Source of the DNA: Dehalococcoidia bacterium
GTDB taxonomy: Bacteria > Chloroflexota > Dehalococcoidia > Bin125
Assembly (NCBI GenBank): GCA_022825265.1
Contig: JAJDXE010000013.1
Location: 124,001-188,000, forward strand
DNA length: 64,000 nt
Direction of reading: 5' to 3'
Shown: piece after piece, positions 40,774 to 49,280 of the stretch
Numbering within the stretch: the stretch's first letter is position 1
Layout: each line of letters opens with the position of its first letter
Notes under the pieces: model-generated
What the model was told of the DNA's origin: nothing
The model's database searches: none
Seen by the model: only the letters and a program-made list of their open reading frames with translations
Program-made: the position numbers and the translations under genes

Positions 40774-41717
40774 CAGCTCACCCTGATTCGCGGATCAGCA
40801 AGCCCATAAGCGACATCGGCAAGGGTGTTGACGACCACGAAGACCGTCACCAGCACCACGAGCATGCCTTGGATGAGCTGGTAGTCCCTGCCGACGACGC
40901 CGCCAATCAGCAGCGACCCGAACCCCGGACGCGCGAACACCACTTCAACAATCACTGCGCCCGAGATCAGGAAACCAATCTGTAGCGCGGCAACCGTGAT
41001 CACCGGAATCAACGCGTTACGCATCGCGTGTCGCATCACGACCGTGCGCTCTCGCAAGCCCTTCGCGCGTGCCGTTCGCACGTAATCCTGATTCAGCGTT
41101 TCCATAATCGAGGCTCGCACGAATCGGGCCAGCACGGCCGCCGTCCCGGCGCCGACGGCGATCATGGGCATCACCAAGAACCTGAGCGCCTCGACGGGAT
41201 CTTCATCGATTCCAACTCGCCCGGTGATCGGTAGCCAGCCCAGCAGGACCGCGAGCACCCAGATCAGAATGATTCCGAGCACAAAGTTCGGGATCCCGAG
41301 CGTGAACATCGTGAAGCCGGTCGCGGCGTAGTCGCCTGGCCCGCCCGGTTTCAGACCGGCCACGATCCCCAGCGGGATGCCGAAGGCCAGTGCAAACACG
41401 TAGCCTGCTACGGCGAGTTCCGCGCTCGGGATCAGTGCGACCCTCATCAGGTTGCCGACCTCGGCCCCTTTCGTAAACGACGGACCGAAATCGCCCCGCA
41501 CGGCCCCGGCCAACCAGTCGAAGTACTGCTGAACCAGTGGCTCGTTGAGCCCGAGCCGCTCCCGCACCTGCTCAATATCCTCGGCGCTCGCATCAGTTCC
41601 GACCAGTAGCAGTGCCGGGTCGCCTGGAATCAAGCGCATGACGAAGAAGACCAGGATGCTGGCCAGCACCACCGTCACGATGCCCTGAGCAAGGCGGCGG
41701 ATCAGGAACGAACCCAC
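40773..41717 (-). CDS. ABC transporter permease, DppB-like (cassette D), 314 aa
   Basis: Starts at a GTG (41717) giving VGSFLIRRLAQGIVTVVLASILVFFVMRLIPGDPALLLVG, aligned with the cassette C protein; AGGAG lies upstream. A longer in-frame ATG exists 30 codons earlier but without support. Contact loop GLRERTVVMRHAMRNALIP; VEVVFARPGFGSLLIGGV and YGLADPRIRVS close it. It is preceded by a 159-base gap with a 9-bp inverted repeat after the binding-protein gene. Confidence 0.92.
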   Translation of the reverse strand: MGSFLIRRLAQGIVTVVLASILVFFVMRLIPGDPALLLVGTDASAEDIEQVRERLGLNEPLVQQYFDWLAGAVRGDFGPSFTKGAEVGNLMRVALIPSAELAVAGYVFALAFGIPLGIVAGLKPGGPGDYAATGFTMFTLGIPNFVLGIILIWVLAVLLGWLPITGRVGIDEDPVEALRFLVMPMIAVGAGTAAVLARFVRASIMETLNQDYVRTARAKGLRERTVVMRHAMRNALIPVITVAALQIGFLISGAVIVEVVFARPGFGSLLIGGVVGRDYQLIQGMLVVLVTVFVVVNTLADVAYGLADPRIRVS

Positions 41718-41745
41718 GGACAACGCTCCTCTGAAGGCTGACCTT

Positions 41746-41777
41746 AGCGAATCGCGCGGAAGGCAAATCGATTCGCT
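41746..41777. other. 9-bp inverted repeat between binding-protein and permease genes (cassette D)
   Basis: AGCGAATCG (41746-41754) and CGATTCGCT (41769-41777), loop of 14, in the 159-base gap of cassette D. Cassettes C and E have longer hairpins at the same place in the operon; this one is weaker. Confidence 0.5.
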
Positions 41778-41876
41778 GGGTGAGTGGCAAGTACAGTCGC
41801 CCGTCATCCACTAGCAGGTAGGTGACGAGCGGCCGCCGGTTTTGCTTAAACGACCGGACCTATCCGATCAACGGGC

Positions 41877-43643
41877 TTACGCCTTGAGCCAGAGGTCTTC
41901 TTTGTAAACCTTCCCGGACACGATCTGGGAGTAGAATCCTCCGACCCGGTCGTGGTTGTAGGCCCCGACATTCGCAGCCCCCGCATAGGGAAGCAGCCAT
42001 GGCGATTCCGCATAGAGCTCGTTCCAGTCGTTGAACAACTCCTGGCGCTGAGCGGGGGTGGGCCGAGAAGCAAAGCCCTCCAGGATCGACACATAGGCGT
42101 CCGAGATCTCGGCCACGGCGTTGACCGGTTGCCGGAATTGGTAGTTCATGTTCGGTAGGGTCTCCGGCTCCATCCAGAAGAAGCCTGTGCTGGCCATGTA
42201 CAGACCGGGCATCTGGCCAGCCAGGAAGAGCTCAATCCACTCCGCCCGGTCGATCACCTTGATCGTGACCTCCAGTCCGATCGCGTTGAAGTTGGCCTGG
42301 ATGATCTCGGGTGCGCCGGCGGGGAGCCAGCCCTCGAAGATGTGCATGTCAAGTTGTGTGCCTACCAGTCCGGCTTCCTCCAACAGGGCCCGGGCGCCCT
42401 CGGGGTCGTAGGCGATGTCGTCGTACTGCGGGTCGTATGCACTCGAGTGCGGCGGCCACATCTGGTTCACGATCGGCATCACGCCATAGAAGACATCCTC
42501 ATGGATGCGCTCCCGGTCAATCGCCTTCTGCAGCGCACGGCGGAAGCGAGGATCATCGTTCGCCGGGTGACCGCCTCCGAGTGCCGTCTGCGTGGGACCA
42601 ACGACCCAGTATCCGCCGACCGCGCCGACGAACGTCGTCAGGTGTTCTAGCTCGCTCATGCGGTTGTATTGCGGGAGCGGAATGACCGCCATGTCGAGTT
42701 CCCCGCTTTCGAGGGCCAGTACAATGGTGTCCTCGTCCGCAATCTTGCGATACTCGATGGCATCCAGGTGCGGCTGCACGTAGTGATTCTCGTGCGGCAC
42801 CGAGACCCACTTCGCGCCCGGCTCCCACTGGTCGAAGTCGAACTTGAAGGCGCCACTGCCGTTGATCTCTTCCATGGCGGCCAAGCCCGCGATGGTGTCC
42901 GCGTCAGCGATCGGCGCGAACGTGACCAGGTCGTAGATCACCGGCCCGGGCCAGTTCGAGTGATTGAACTGCACCGTGATGTCGTCGATCACGTCGATCG
43001 ATTCCAGGTAGACGCCTGCCAACCCGCGGACCTGGCTGTTGGGGGTGTCCTCCCAGTTCATCGCCTCGTAGCTGAGCTTGACGGCCTCTGCGTTGATCGG
43101 CTTGCCGTTGTGGAACTCGAGGCCAGGGCGCAGCTTGAAGATTGTGCTGGTCGCGTCGGCGTTCTGTTCCCAAGACTCCGCCAGCCGAGGTTCGGGCTCC
43201 AACGTGTCTCCGCGCTGCGCCAACCAGTCCCAGATCGAGGCGTCAGGCGGCTGAGTGAACCGACCCTCGGCGATCGCGTATGGCAGCGTGACATCGTCCT
43301 CGAAGTTGGTCGTATCGCCGGCGATCAACCTGCCGCCCTGCCTCGGACCATCGTCAGCTTGCTGCGCTTGAGCAACGGCTGCCTGCTGTTGCTGCTCCTG
43401 CTGCATTGCCTGCTGCTCGGGCTGCTCTTGAGCCTGCTGCTGCATCGCCTGCTGTTGTTGCTGCTGTTGCTGCTGCGCCTGGGCTGCGGCCGGCGCTGCC
43501 TGCTGATCGCCGTCGTCATCGTCGCCACAGCCGATGAGGATCAGGCCGCTCGCACCAATACCCGCGCGGGCTGAGGCTTGTAAGAGCGAGCGCCTACTGT
43601 ACTGCCGCTTCTTGATCCGTTGCCAATAGTTTCGGTCGCTCAC
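41877..43643 (-). CDS. Family 5 solute-binding lipoprotein with Q-rich linker (cassette D), 588 aa
   Basis: From a GTG at 43643: VSDRNYWQRIKKRQYSRRSLLQAS, hydrophobic stretch GIGASGLILIGC (lipobox ending in Cys about 38), DDDDGD patch, then a Q/A/E linker of about 55 residues. The mature part includes PDASIWDWLAQRGDTLEPEPRLAESWE, FHNGKPINAEAVKLSYEAM and DDPRFRRALQKAIDRERI. AGGAAAGAG precedes the GTG; the longer in-frame ATG is upstream of the proposed -10, so it cannot be used with that promoter. Ligand unknown; similar to cassette C. Confidence 0.92.
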   Translation of the reverse strand: MSDRNYWQRIKKRQYSRRSLLQASARAGIGASGLILIGCGDDDDGDQQAAPAAAQAQQQQQQQQQAMQQQAQEQPEQQAMQQEQQQQAAVAQAQQADDGPRQGGRLIAGDTTNFEDDVTLPYAIAEGRFTQPPDASIWDWLAQRGDTLEPEPRLAESWEQNADATSTIFKLRPGLEFHNGKPINAEAVKLSYEAMNWEDTPNSQVRGLAGVYLESIDVIDDITVQFNHSNWPGPVIYDLVTFAPIADADTIAGLAAMEEINGSGAFKFDFDQWEPGAKWVSVPHENHYVQPHLDAIEYRKIADEDTIVLALESGELDMAVIPLPQYNRMSELEHLTTFVGAVGGYWVVGPTQTALGGGHPANDDPRFRRALQKAIDRERIHEDVFYGVMPIVNQMWPPHSSAYDPQYDDIAYDPEGARALLEEAGLVGTQLDMHIFEGWLPAGAPEIIQANFNAIGLEVTIKVIDRAEWIELFLAGQMPGLYMASTGFFWMEPETLPNMNYQFRQPVNAVAEISDAYVSILEGFASRPTPAQRQELFNDWNELYAESPWLLPYAGAANVGAYNHDRVGGFYSQIVSGKVYKEDLWLKA

Positions 43644-43689
43644 ATCGATCTCTTTCCTGTACACGCGCGGTGTGCTTAGCGGTTCAGGA

Positions 43690-43718
43690 AGTATGCCTAG
43701 CCGAAATTGCGATTGCAA
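43690..43718 (-). promoter_or_regulatory. Conserved promoter of cassette D binding protein
   Basis: On the minus strand: -35 TTGCAA (43713-43718), 17-base spacer, -10 CATACT (43690-43695). Bases just upstream (CCAGAG before TTGCA) also match the cassette E promoter. Confidence 0.8.
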
Positions 43719-43724
43719 CTCTGG

Positions 43725-44654
43725 TCAGCGGATGTTGCGCAACCGAGGATCCATGGCATCGCGCAGACCGTCGCCGACGAAGTTGAAGCTGACCACCATC
43801 AGGACGACGGCAATGCCGGGCGCGGCGATCGGCCAGGCCGAGCGGAACAGGTTGCTGTAGCCCTCGAAGACCATGCCGCCCCAGGCCGGCGTCGGTTGCT
43901 GGACTCCGGCTCCGATGAAGCTGAGACCCGCCTCGACCAGGATGATCGCCGCTGCCGAGAGCGAGGCCAGCACGACCACAGGCGCGACTACATTCGGCAT
44001 CAAGTGCCGGAGAATAATCCGGCGCGGACCGGCCCCCATACTCCGGGCCGCGTCGACGTACGGTTCCTGCATGATCGACAGCACGACGCCCCGCGTCAGC
44101 CGCGCGTAGCCGGCCGACCACACGATCCCGATAATCAGCATCGTGTTGATGATGTTGGGTCCGACCGCGGCGGTCATCGCCAAGATCAGAATCAGGGCTG
44201 GCATCGCCATCAGCGCGTCGACGATCCGCATGATCAGCAGCTCGTCCAGCTTGCCGCCGACGTAGCCCGCGACCAGGCCGGTCGGCACACCGATACAGAT
44301 CGCCACGCCAATCGCGACGACCACGACCTGCCAGGCGATCCTGGCGCCGAAGATCGTGCGGCTAAGCAAATCGCGTCCGAGCAGGTCCGTGCCGGCAACG
44401 TGGTCCAGGGTCGGCGCCTGGAAGACGCACTCACTACAGAGGTCGGCCTTGAGTGGGTCATAAGGCGCAACGAACGGCGCGAAGGCCGCCACGATGCCGA
44501 GGCCGAAGAGGATGAACGCGCCGAACACGGCCGGTCGGTTGCGCACGTAGATGCGCAGCACGCGCATCGCAAGTTCGACCCGCGGACTGTCGCGCCAGGA
44601 TTCCCGCGCCCCAATCTGCAACGTCTCGGTTGTCGGCTCGGAGGTGACGCTCAT
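43725..44654 (-). CDS. ABC transporter permease, DppC-like (cassette E), 309 aa
   Basis: N-terminal MSVTSEPTTETLQIGARESW, TM1 AVFGAFILFGLGIVAAFAPFVAP, then LDHVAGTDLLGRDLLSRTIFGAR, contact loop GAGPRRIILRHLMPNVVAP and the ending FVGDGLRDAMDPRLRNIR. The insert CSECVFQAPTLD in the extracytoplasmic loop has two cysteines, which could form a disulfide; the other four DppC-like proteins lack it. Overlaps the DppB-like gene by ATGA. The promoter of cassette D begins about 40 bases after its stop. Confidence 0.92.
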   Translation of the reverse strand: MSVTSEPTTETLQIGARESWRDSPRVELAMRVLRIYVRNRPAVFGAFILFGLGIVAAFAPFVAPYDPLKADLCSECVFQAPTLDHVAGTDLLGRDLLSRTIFGARIAWQVVVVAIGVAICIGVPTGLVAGYVGGKLDELLIMRIVDALMAMPALILILAMTAAVGPNIINTMLIIGIVWSAGYARLTRGVVLSIMQEPYVDAARSMGAGPRRIILRHLMPNVVAPVVVLASLSAAAIILVEAGLSFIGAGVQQPTPAWGGMVFEGYSNLFRSAWPIAAPGIAVVLMVVSFNFVGDGLRDAMDPRLRNIR

Positions 44655-45607
44655 GCGCTGATCCCTTGCCGGATCCGCGGATCAATCAGCGGATAGGTCA
44701 GATCCACCAACAGGTTGACCGCAACGGTAATGATCGCGAAGAACATGACCAGGTTCTGAACAACCGAGTAGTCCTGCACCTGCACCACCGACTGCACGAA
44801 GAGCCGTCCCATACCCGGGATCGCAAAGACCTGCTCGGTGATCACGGCGCCGCCGAACACGACGCCCACCTGGAACCCGAACACGGTGATTACCGGGATC
44901 ATCGCGTTGCGAAGTCCATGCCGGATAATCACGGCCCGGTCGCGCAGACCCTTGGCTCGCGCGGTGCGGATATAGTCGTCCTGGAGCACATTGATCATCG
45001 CCGAGCGCGTCTGGCGCATCACCAGCGTGGTCGAGATCAGCGACAGCGCGATCACCGGCAGGACCATGTGCTTCAGGCTCTCGATCACGTCCTCGCTTAA
45101 CGGCACGTAGCCGGTGCGCGGCAACCATTCGAGCTCGAAGCCGACGATGTAGACCAGCGCAATGCCGCTGAGATACTCGGGGATCGAAGCGCCCACGATC
45201 ATCGTCGTGCTGGCCGCCACCTCTGTCTTGGAGCCGGGCCGCAACGCGGCGAGTACGCCGACCGGGATCGAGAGACAGAGCACGACAATCAGGGCGAGAA
45301 TGCCCAACTGCATCGTCGGGACGAGCTTCTCCCGGAATAGCTCGGTGATCGGAATCCTCGACGTCAGCGCCAACCCGAGGTCACCCTGGAACGCGTTGTA
45401 GATCCAGTGTGCGTAGCGCTCGTGCAGCGGCTTGTCGAGGCCGAGGCTGGCCCGCACCGCCGCGATCTTCTCTTCCGTCGCGTTGAGCTCCAGCATCGCC
45501 CGTGCCGGGTCACCTTCGACCACGTTCATCAAGATGAACGCGACGACACTGACAATGAACAAGACCAACAAGGACGAGAGCAAGCGCGCCCCGATGTAGC
45601 TGATCAT
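44651..45607 (-). CDS. ABC transporter permease, DppB-like (cassette E), 318 aa
   Basis: MISYIGARLLSSLLVLFIVSVVAFILMNVVEGDPARAML opens the protein; NATEEKIAAVRASLGLDKPLHERYAHWIYNAFQGDLG is the periplasmic segment. Contact loop GLRDRAVIIRHGLRNAMIP; TEQVFAIPGMGRLFVQS and TYPLIDPRIRQG close it. The TM1 end has MNVVEGDPA where the others have RLIPGDPA or similar, setting cassette E apart from C and D. It overlaps the DppC-like gene and follows the binding protein after a 107-base gap with a hairpin. Confidence 0.93.
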   Translation of the reverse strand: MISYIGARLLSSLLVLFIVSVVAFILMNVVEGDPARAMLELNATEEKIAAVRASLGLDKPLHERYAHWIYNAFQGDLGLALTSRIPITELFREKLVPTMQLGILALIVVLCLSIPVGVLAALRPGSKTEVAASTTMIVGASIPEYLSGIALVYIVGFELEWLPRTGYVPLSEDVIESLKHMVLPVIALSLISTTLVMRQTRSAMINVLQDDYIRTARAKGLRDRAVIIRHGLRNAMIPVITVFGFQVGVVFGGAVITEQVFAIPGMGRLFVQSVVQVQDYSVVQNLVMFFAIITVAVNLLVDLTYPLIDPRIRQGISA

Positions 45608-45673
45608 CGGCCAGACTCCAGGCCTACTCCTTGGGCTAGGTGTCTCCTGTTCAAGCCGCTGGCAGATGCCGCC

Positions 45674-45704
45674 GTGACCGCTCCCCGAACAAGGGAGCGG
45701 TCAC
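45674..45704. other. Perfect 12-bp hairpin between binding-protein and permease genes (cassette E)
   Basis: GTGACCGCTCCC (45674-45685) pairs with GGGAGCGGTCAC (45693-45704) around a loop of 7. It sits 10 bases after the stop of the binding-protein gene, as in cassette C, and may lower permease expression or protect the binding-protein message. Confidence 0.75.
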
Positions 45705-45714
45705 AACGCATCTG

Positions 45715-47601
45715 CTACGTATCCGCTTTGTAGACCCCTGACAGCATGTCCGCTGTCCCTCCGATTCCATCGCAACCGCGGAACAGCGTGTTGATGTCGC
45801 CGGTATGTCGGACGGAGGGGCCGAATCCGAAGTACAGCGGATAGTGAATGATCGGTACGGTGTACGCGCCTTCCACATAGACCTCGTGGAAGTCGGCATA
45901 TCGCCTGATGCGCTCTTCGTTGTCGGTCGTTCGTGCCGTCAGGTCTTGCAGACGCGATGCTTCTTCCAGTCCGACCTCGTACTCGCTGCCGGCTGCCAGC
46001 AGTTCGTCGTACTGCTCGCGTCCGCCGCTGTAGAACCACTCGCGCAGACCGTTCATGCTGGGCCGCAAGATCTGATCCGGGTCGAATGGCGACTCCCAAC
46101 TCAGCACGGCGATCGAATAGTCCTCTGCAGCGAAGAGGCGGTCGACGATCGCGGCGATCGTGCCCTCAACCAGGTTGAAGTCCATGCCGACTTCCGCGAG
46201 CTGGGCATGCATGGGACGCGTGCCCAGATAGAGCGGGTCGATGCTGTAGGTCATCATGTCGCCGGTGACTTGACCGGTGTAGCCGGCTGCATCAATCAGC
46301 TTGACTGCTTCAGCAGGATTCGGCGAGTCGTCGTAGTAGTCGACATCCTTGGGCAGCAGCGGAGTCGTCACGCCGATTGGCGCTCGAGACACGGCGCTGG
46401 TGCCGTTGAAGGCGGCGTCGTTGATCGCATGTCGGTCGGTGGCCAGGTTGATCGCGTGGCGCATGCGCGGGTCGCGCCAGATTGTCAGCTCCTCCGGTCC
46501 GCTCGGATTGACGTTGAACCAGGTCTGAACGAAGACGCTTGATACGTCGCCGAGGACCTGGAAGCCGTCCTCCTGGATGTCCGCCATCTCGTCGGCATCG
46601 GCGGCCAACGATCCGGGTATGCGGACCACATCATGGTCGCCGCCAAGGAACGCCAGCCACTGCGTGTTCGAGTCGGGCAGGATCTCGAAGCTGTAGTTGT
46701 CGAGGTAGATGTTTTCGGCGTTCCAGTAGTCGGGGAACCTCGAGGCGGTCAACTCCTGGCCTTCGATGTAGTTGTCGAAGCTGAACGGTCCGGCGCCGAC
46801 TGGGTGCGTGACGGCAGTGTCGAATGAATCAGGCGAAATCGGCGCGATTCCGGGCGGCTTGCCGTAGAACAGCGACAGTGTGGGCGCGAAGATCTCATTG
46901 GCCACGTAGCGCCAGGTGACATCGTCGATCGCCTCCGAGTTGGCCATCGTCTGGCCCAGAGTCACCGCGCGCTGATTTGGCGTCGCCTCGACGCTCTCCT
47001 CCTCGATATTGACGATCCGGTCCATGTTGGTCTGGATCGAGGCGGCGTCAACCGCCGTCCCATCGTGATAGGTCAAGCCGGGCCGCAAGCTGAACACGTA
47101 GGTGACATCGTCGGGGATCTCCCAGGCTTCTGCGAGCATCGGTAACGCCGCGCCCTGCGCGTCGTAGTTCAGCAGGCGGTCATAGAAGATTGGGATCGAC
47201 TGGTAGTGGTCACCGCCCGAGGGCGTGACCAGCGGGTCGAATCCCCATTGCGGCGCGAACGCGTCGGAGATCCGCCAAGTGCCGCCGCGGAGGGCGTCCG
47301 ATGCCGCCTGCGCCTGCTGTTGCTGTTGCGCCTGGGCGACGGCGGCCTGCTCCTCCTGTTCCTGCTGAGTCTGCTCCTGTTGCTCCTGCTGCATCGCCTG
47401 CTGTTCTACGGCCTGTTGCTGCTGTTCGGCTTGCTGTTGAGTCTGAGCGGCGGACTGCTGCCCATCGTCGTCGTCATCGCCGCCGCAGCCGACCAGCGCC
47501 AGCCCAGCCGCGCCAACCCCCGCCCGCGCCGAGGCTCGCAACAGCGACCGCCTGCTCAACTGTCGATGCTTCATCCGCTCCCAGTAGTTGCGCTCGCTCA
47601 T
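45715..47601 (-). CDS. Family 5 solute-binding lipoprotein with Q-rich linker (cassette E), 628 aa
   Basis: From the ATG at 47601: MSERNYWERMKHRQLSRRSLLRAS, AGVGAAGLALVGC (lipobox), GGDDDDDG patch and about 60 residues of Q/A/E linker. The mature part includes PQWGFDPLVTPSGGDHYQSIPIFYDRLLNYD, TYHDGTAVDAASIQTNMDRIV and WRDPRMRHAINLATDRHAI. It has the same length as the cassette A protein, but the binding domain is clearly different. The first binding-protein gene of the tandem E-D block on this strand; promoter at 47655-47683. Confidence 0.92.
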   Translation of the reverse strand: MSERNYWERMKHRQLSRRSLLRASARAGVGAAGLALVGCGGDDDDDGQQSAAQTQQQAEQQQQAVEQQAMQQEQQEQTQQEQEEQAAVAQAQQQQQAQAASDALRGGTWRISDAFAPQWGFDPLVTPSGGDHYQSIPIFYDRLLNYDAQGAALPMLAEAWEIPDDVTYVFSLRPGLTYHDGTAVDAASIQTNMDRIVNIEEESVEATPNQRAVTLGQTMANSEAIDDVTWRYVANEIFAPTLSLFYGKPPGIAPISPDSFDTAVTHPVGAGPFSFDNYIEGQELTASRFPDYWNAENIYLDNYSFEILPDSNTQWLAFLGGDHDVVRIPGSLAADADEMADIQEDGFQVLGDVSSVFVQTWFNVNPSGPEELTIWRDPRMRHAINLATDRHAINDAAFNGTSAVSRAPIGVTTPLLPKDVDYYDDSPNPAEAVKLIDAAGYTGQVTGDMMTYSIDPLYLGTRPMHAQLAEVGMDFNLVEGTIAAIVDRLFAAEDYSIAVLSWESPFDPDQILRPSMNGLREWFYSGGREQYDELLAAGSEYEVGLEEASRLQDLTARTTDNEERIRRYADFHEVYVEGAYTVPIIHYPLYFGFGPSVRHTGDINTLFRGCDGIGGTADMLSGVYKADT

Positions 47602-47654
47602 CTGGACAATCACTCTCTACGCCGATCAGAGAAGTTCGGCAATCCGTACGAAGA

Positions 47655-47683
47655 AGTATGCCTATCAAGAATTAGGACTGCAA
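47655..47683 (-). promoter_or_regulatory. Conserved promoter of cassette E binding protein
   Basis: On the minus strand: -35 TTGCAG (47678-47683), 17-base spacer, -10 CATACT (47655-47660). Confidence 0.8.
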
Positions 47684-47700
47684 CTCTGGTTGGGAGGCAG

Positions 47701-47775
47701 AGGGCCCTCACCCTACCCCCGTGTCAAGCACGGGGCAGGCTTCTCCCAGAGGGAGAGGGGACAAGAGGGGAGAGG
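47701..47775. repeat. Dispersed GC-rich repeat with inserted hairpin
   Basis: In the minus direction: CCTCTCCCTCTGGGAGAAG, then GCCTGCCCCGTG, loop, CACGGGG (47717-47723 and 47729-47735), then TAGGGTGAGGG. The flanks match the 17.3-kb element; the inner GCCTGCCCCG hairpin matches the 5.7-kb element. It lies between the halogenase stop and the cassette E promoter and may serve as the halogenase terminator. Confidence 0.75.
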
Positions 47776-49272
47776 TTAGCCGCGATAGGCGCGAGTGAGG
47801 GCTTGCCTCATCTGGAGGGTTTGCGAGGCGGCGACGGCGTTGGACTTTCGGTACTGGTCCCAGCGCTCTCGTTCTCGGCGGGTGAGTTCTGGCTTGACCG
47901 AGGTTGGCACCCTGAGACCGAGCAGCATGGAGGCGTAGCCGCTGTAACCGAAGATGGTCGCGTTCGAGGTCAGACGCGCCAGCAGCCGCGACGGACCGAC
48001 CTCGGCGTAGCAGTCGACCATGTCCTGGATCTGGCCGAGCGGCGACTCCGCCCTGCAGTGCCGCCAGAACGGCGTGTCCTGGTGCTCGTTGAACTTGTAA
48101 TGCAGCGCCAGGAAGTCGCGTACGTCGTCCCAGGTCGAGGCGAAGCGCTCGTTGAGCAGGTAGCGCAGCGAATCGGTGAGGATGCGGTCGGAGTCGGTCA
48201 GCGCCCAGGCCAGGTTGTAGACCTGCTCGATGATCAGGTGCAGCGAGGTCGCTTCGAGGGGCTCGACGAAGCCCGAGGCGTTGCCGACCGCGACGACGTT
48301 CTCGACGACGTAGCGTTCGCGCCGGCCCGAGGGGAACTTGAGCAGGCGTAGATCCACGCCGGCGAGCTGGGGCTGGAGCGCGCGTAGCTCGAGTTCCGCC
48401 TCCTCCTCCGAGCAGAACTGCGAGGAGTAGACGTAGCCGCGGGTGACCTGATCTTCGAAGTCGATCCGCCAACACCAGCCGTGCTTCATTGTGGTCATCG
48501 TTGTGTAGGGACGGATCGTGTCGTCCTCGGGGAAGTCGGCGCGGGACCAGGAGCCAACGATGGCGCGGTCGCAGTAGAGGACGTCTCGGTAGGAGATGTA
48601 GGGCTCGTTCAGGGTCTCGCCGAGGAGGAGCGAGCCGAAGCCGGAGCAGTCGATGAAGAGGTCGGCCTCGAGCTGGCGGCCTCCGGCCAGCTTGAGCGAT
48701 TTGACTCCGCCCGACTCATTCCGCTCAACATCGACTACCTGATCGGCAATCAACTCCGCGCCCGAGGCCAGCGAGCGGCGCTCGAGGAAGTCGATGAACG
48801 ACGCGTTGGGGATGTGGTACGTCGCGCGCGGATCGAGCGAGAGCCTGCCGTTGCGGATATTCGCGGGGGAACGGTCGCGATCCATGATCGCGTTGAACGT
48901 GCTCGCGTCGCGCATGTCGTGGAGGCAGTAGAAGGCGTTCCACTTCGACAGGCCCTCGATGCGCTGGTCGAGGTACTTGTCGAAGGTGTAGTTGAAGTGC
49001 GGCACGTCCTTCGCGCCCCACTCGAAGCGCAGGCCCAGCTTCCAACTTGGGCGGACTTCCTTGTGGAACTCGTTGCGGTCGATGCCGAGGTGCTCGTGCA
49101 GGTGGACCGGTACGGCAGGCGTGGTTGACTCGCCGACGCCGATGATGGGGATATCGGGCGAGTGCACGACGGTCAGCTTGACCTGAGGCAGCATCCGCCG
49201 GAAGGTCAGTGCAGCGAGGAATCCGGCGCTGCCGCCTCCGACGACGACTGCGCTTCGGATGGGCTGACTCAT
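47776..49272 (-). CDS. Flavin-dependent (tryptophan-type) halogenase, 498 aa
   Basis: Uses FADH2, O2 and halide to halogenate an electron-rich substrate. FAD motif VVGGGSAG (10-17), second flavin motif GVGEST (45-50) and the catalytic lysine Lys78 in RPSWKLGLRF, at the place of Lys79 in PrnA/RebH. The family fingerprint W-x-W-x-I-P appears as WCWRID (266-271): both tryptophans are kept but Pro is Asp. The C-terminal VAVGNASGFVEPLEATSLHLIIEQ is the usual FAD-binding end. The ATG at 49272 opens right after the hydrolase gene; earlier in-frame codons belong to other genes. A flavin reductase partner is not seen in the window. Substrate unknown. Confidence 0.88.
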   Translation of the reverse strand: MSQPIRSAVVVGGGSAGFLAALTFRRMLPQVKLTVVHSPDIPIIGVGESTTPAVPVHLHEHLGIDRNEFHKEVRPSWKLGLRFEWGAKDVPHFNYTFDKYLDQRIEGLSKWNAFYCLHDMRDASTFNAIMDRDRSPANIRNGRLSLDPRATYHIPNASFIDFLERRSLASGAELIADQVVDVERNESGGVKSLKLAGGRQLEADLFIDCSGFGSLLLGETLNEPYISYRDVLYCDRAIVGSWSRADFPEDDTIRPYTTMTTMKHGWCWRIDFEDQVTRGYVYSSQFCSEEEAELELRALQPQLAGVDLRLLKFPSGRRERYVVENVVAVGNASGFVEPLEATSLHLIIEQVYNLAWALTDSDRILTDSLRYLLNERFASTWDDVRDFLALHYKFNEHQDTPFWRHCRAESPLGQIQDMVDCYAEVGPSRLLARLTSNATIFGYSGYASMLLGLRVPTSVKPELTRRERERWDQYRKSNAVAASQTLQMRQALTRAYRG

Positions 49273-49280
49273 CGCGATCT

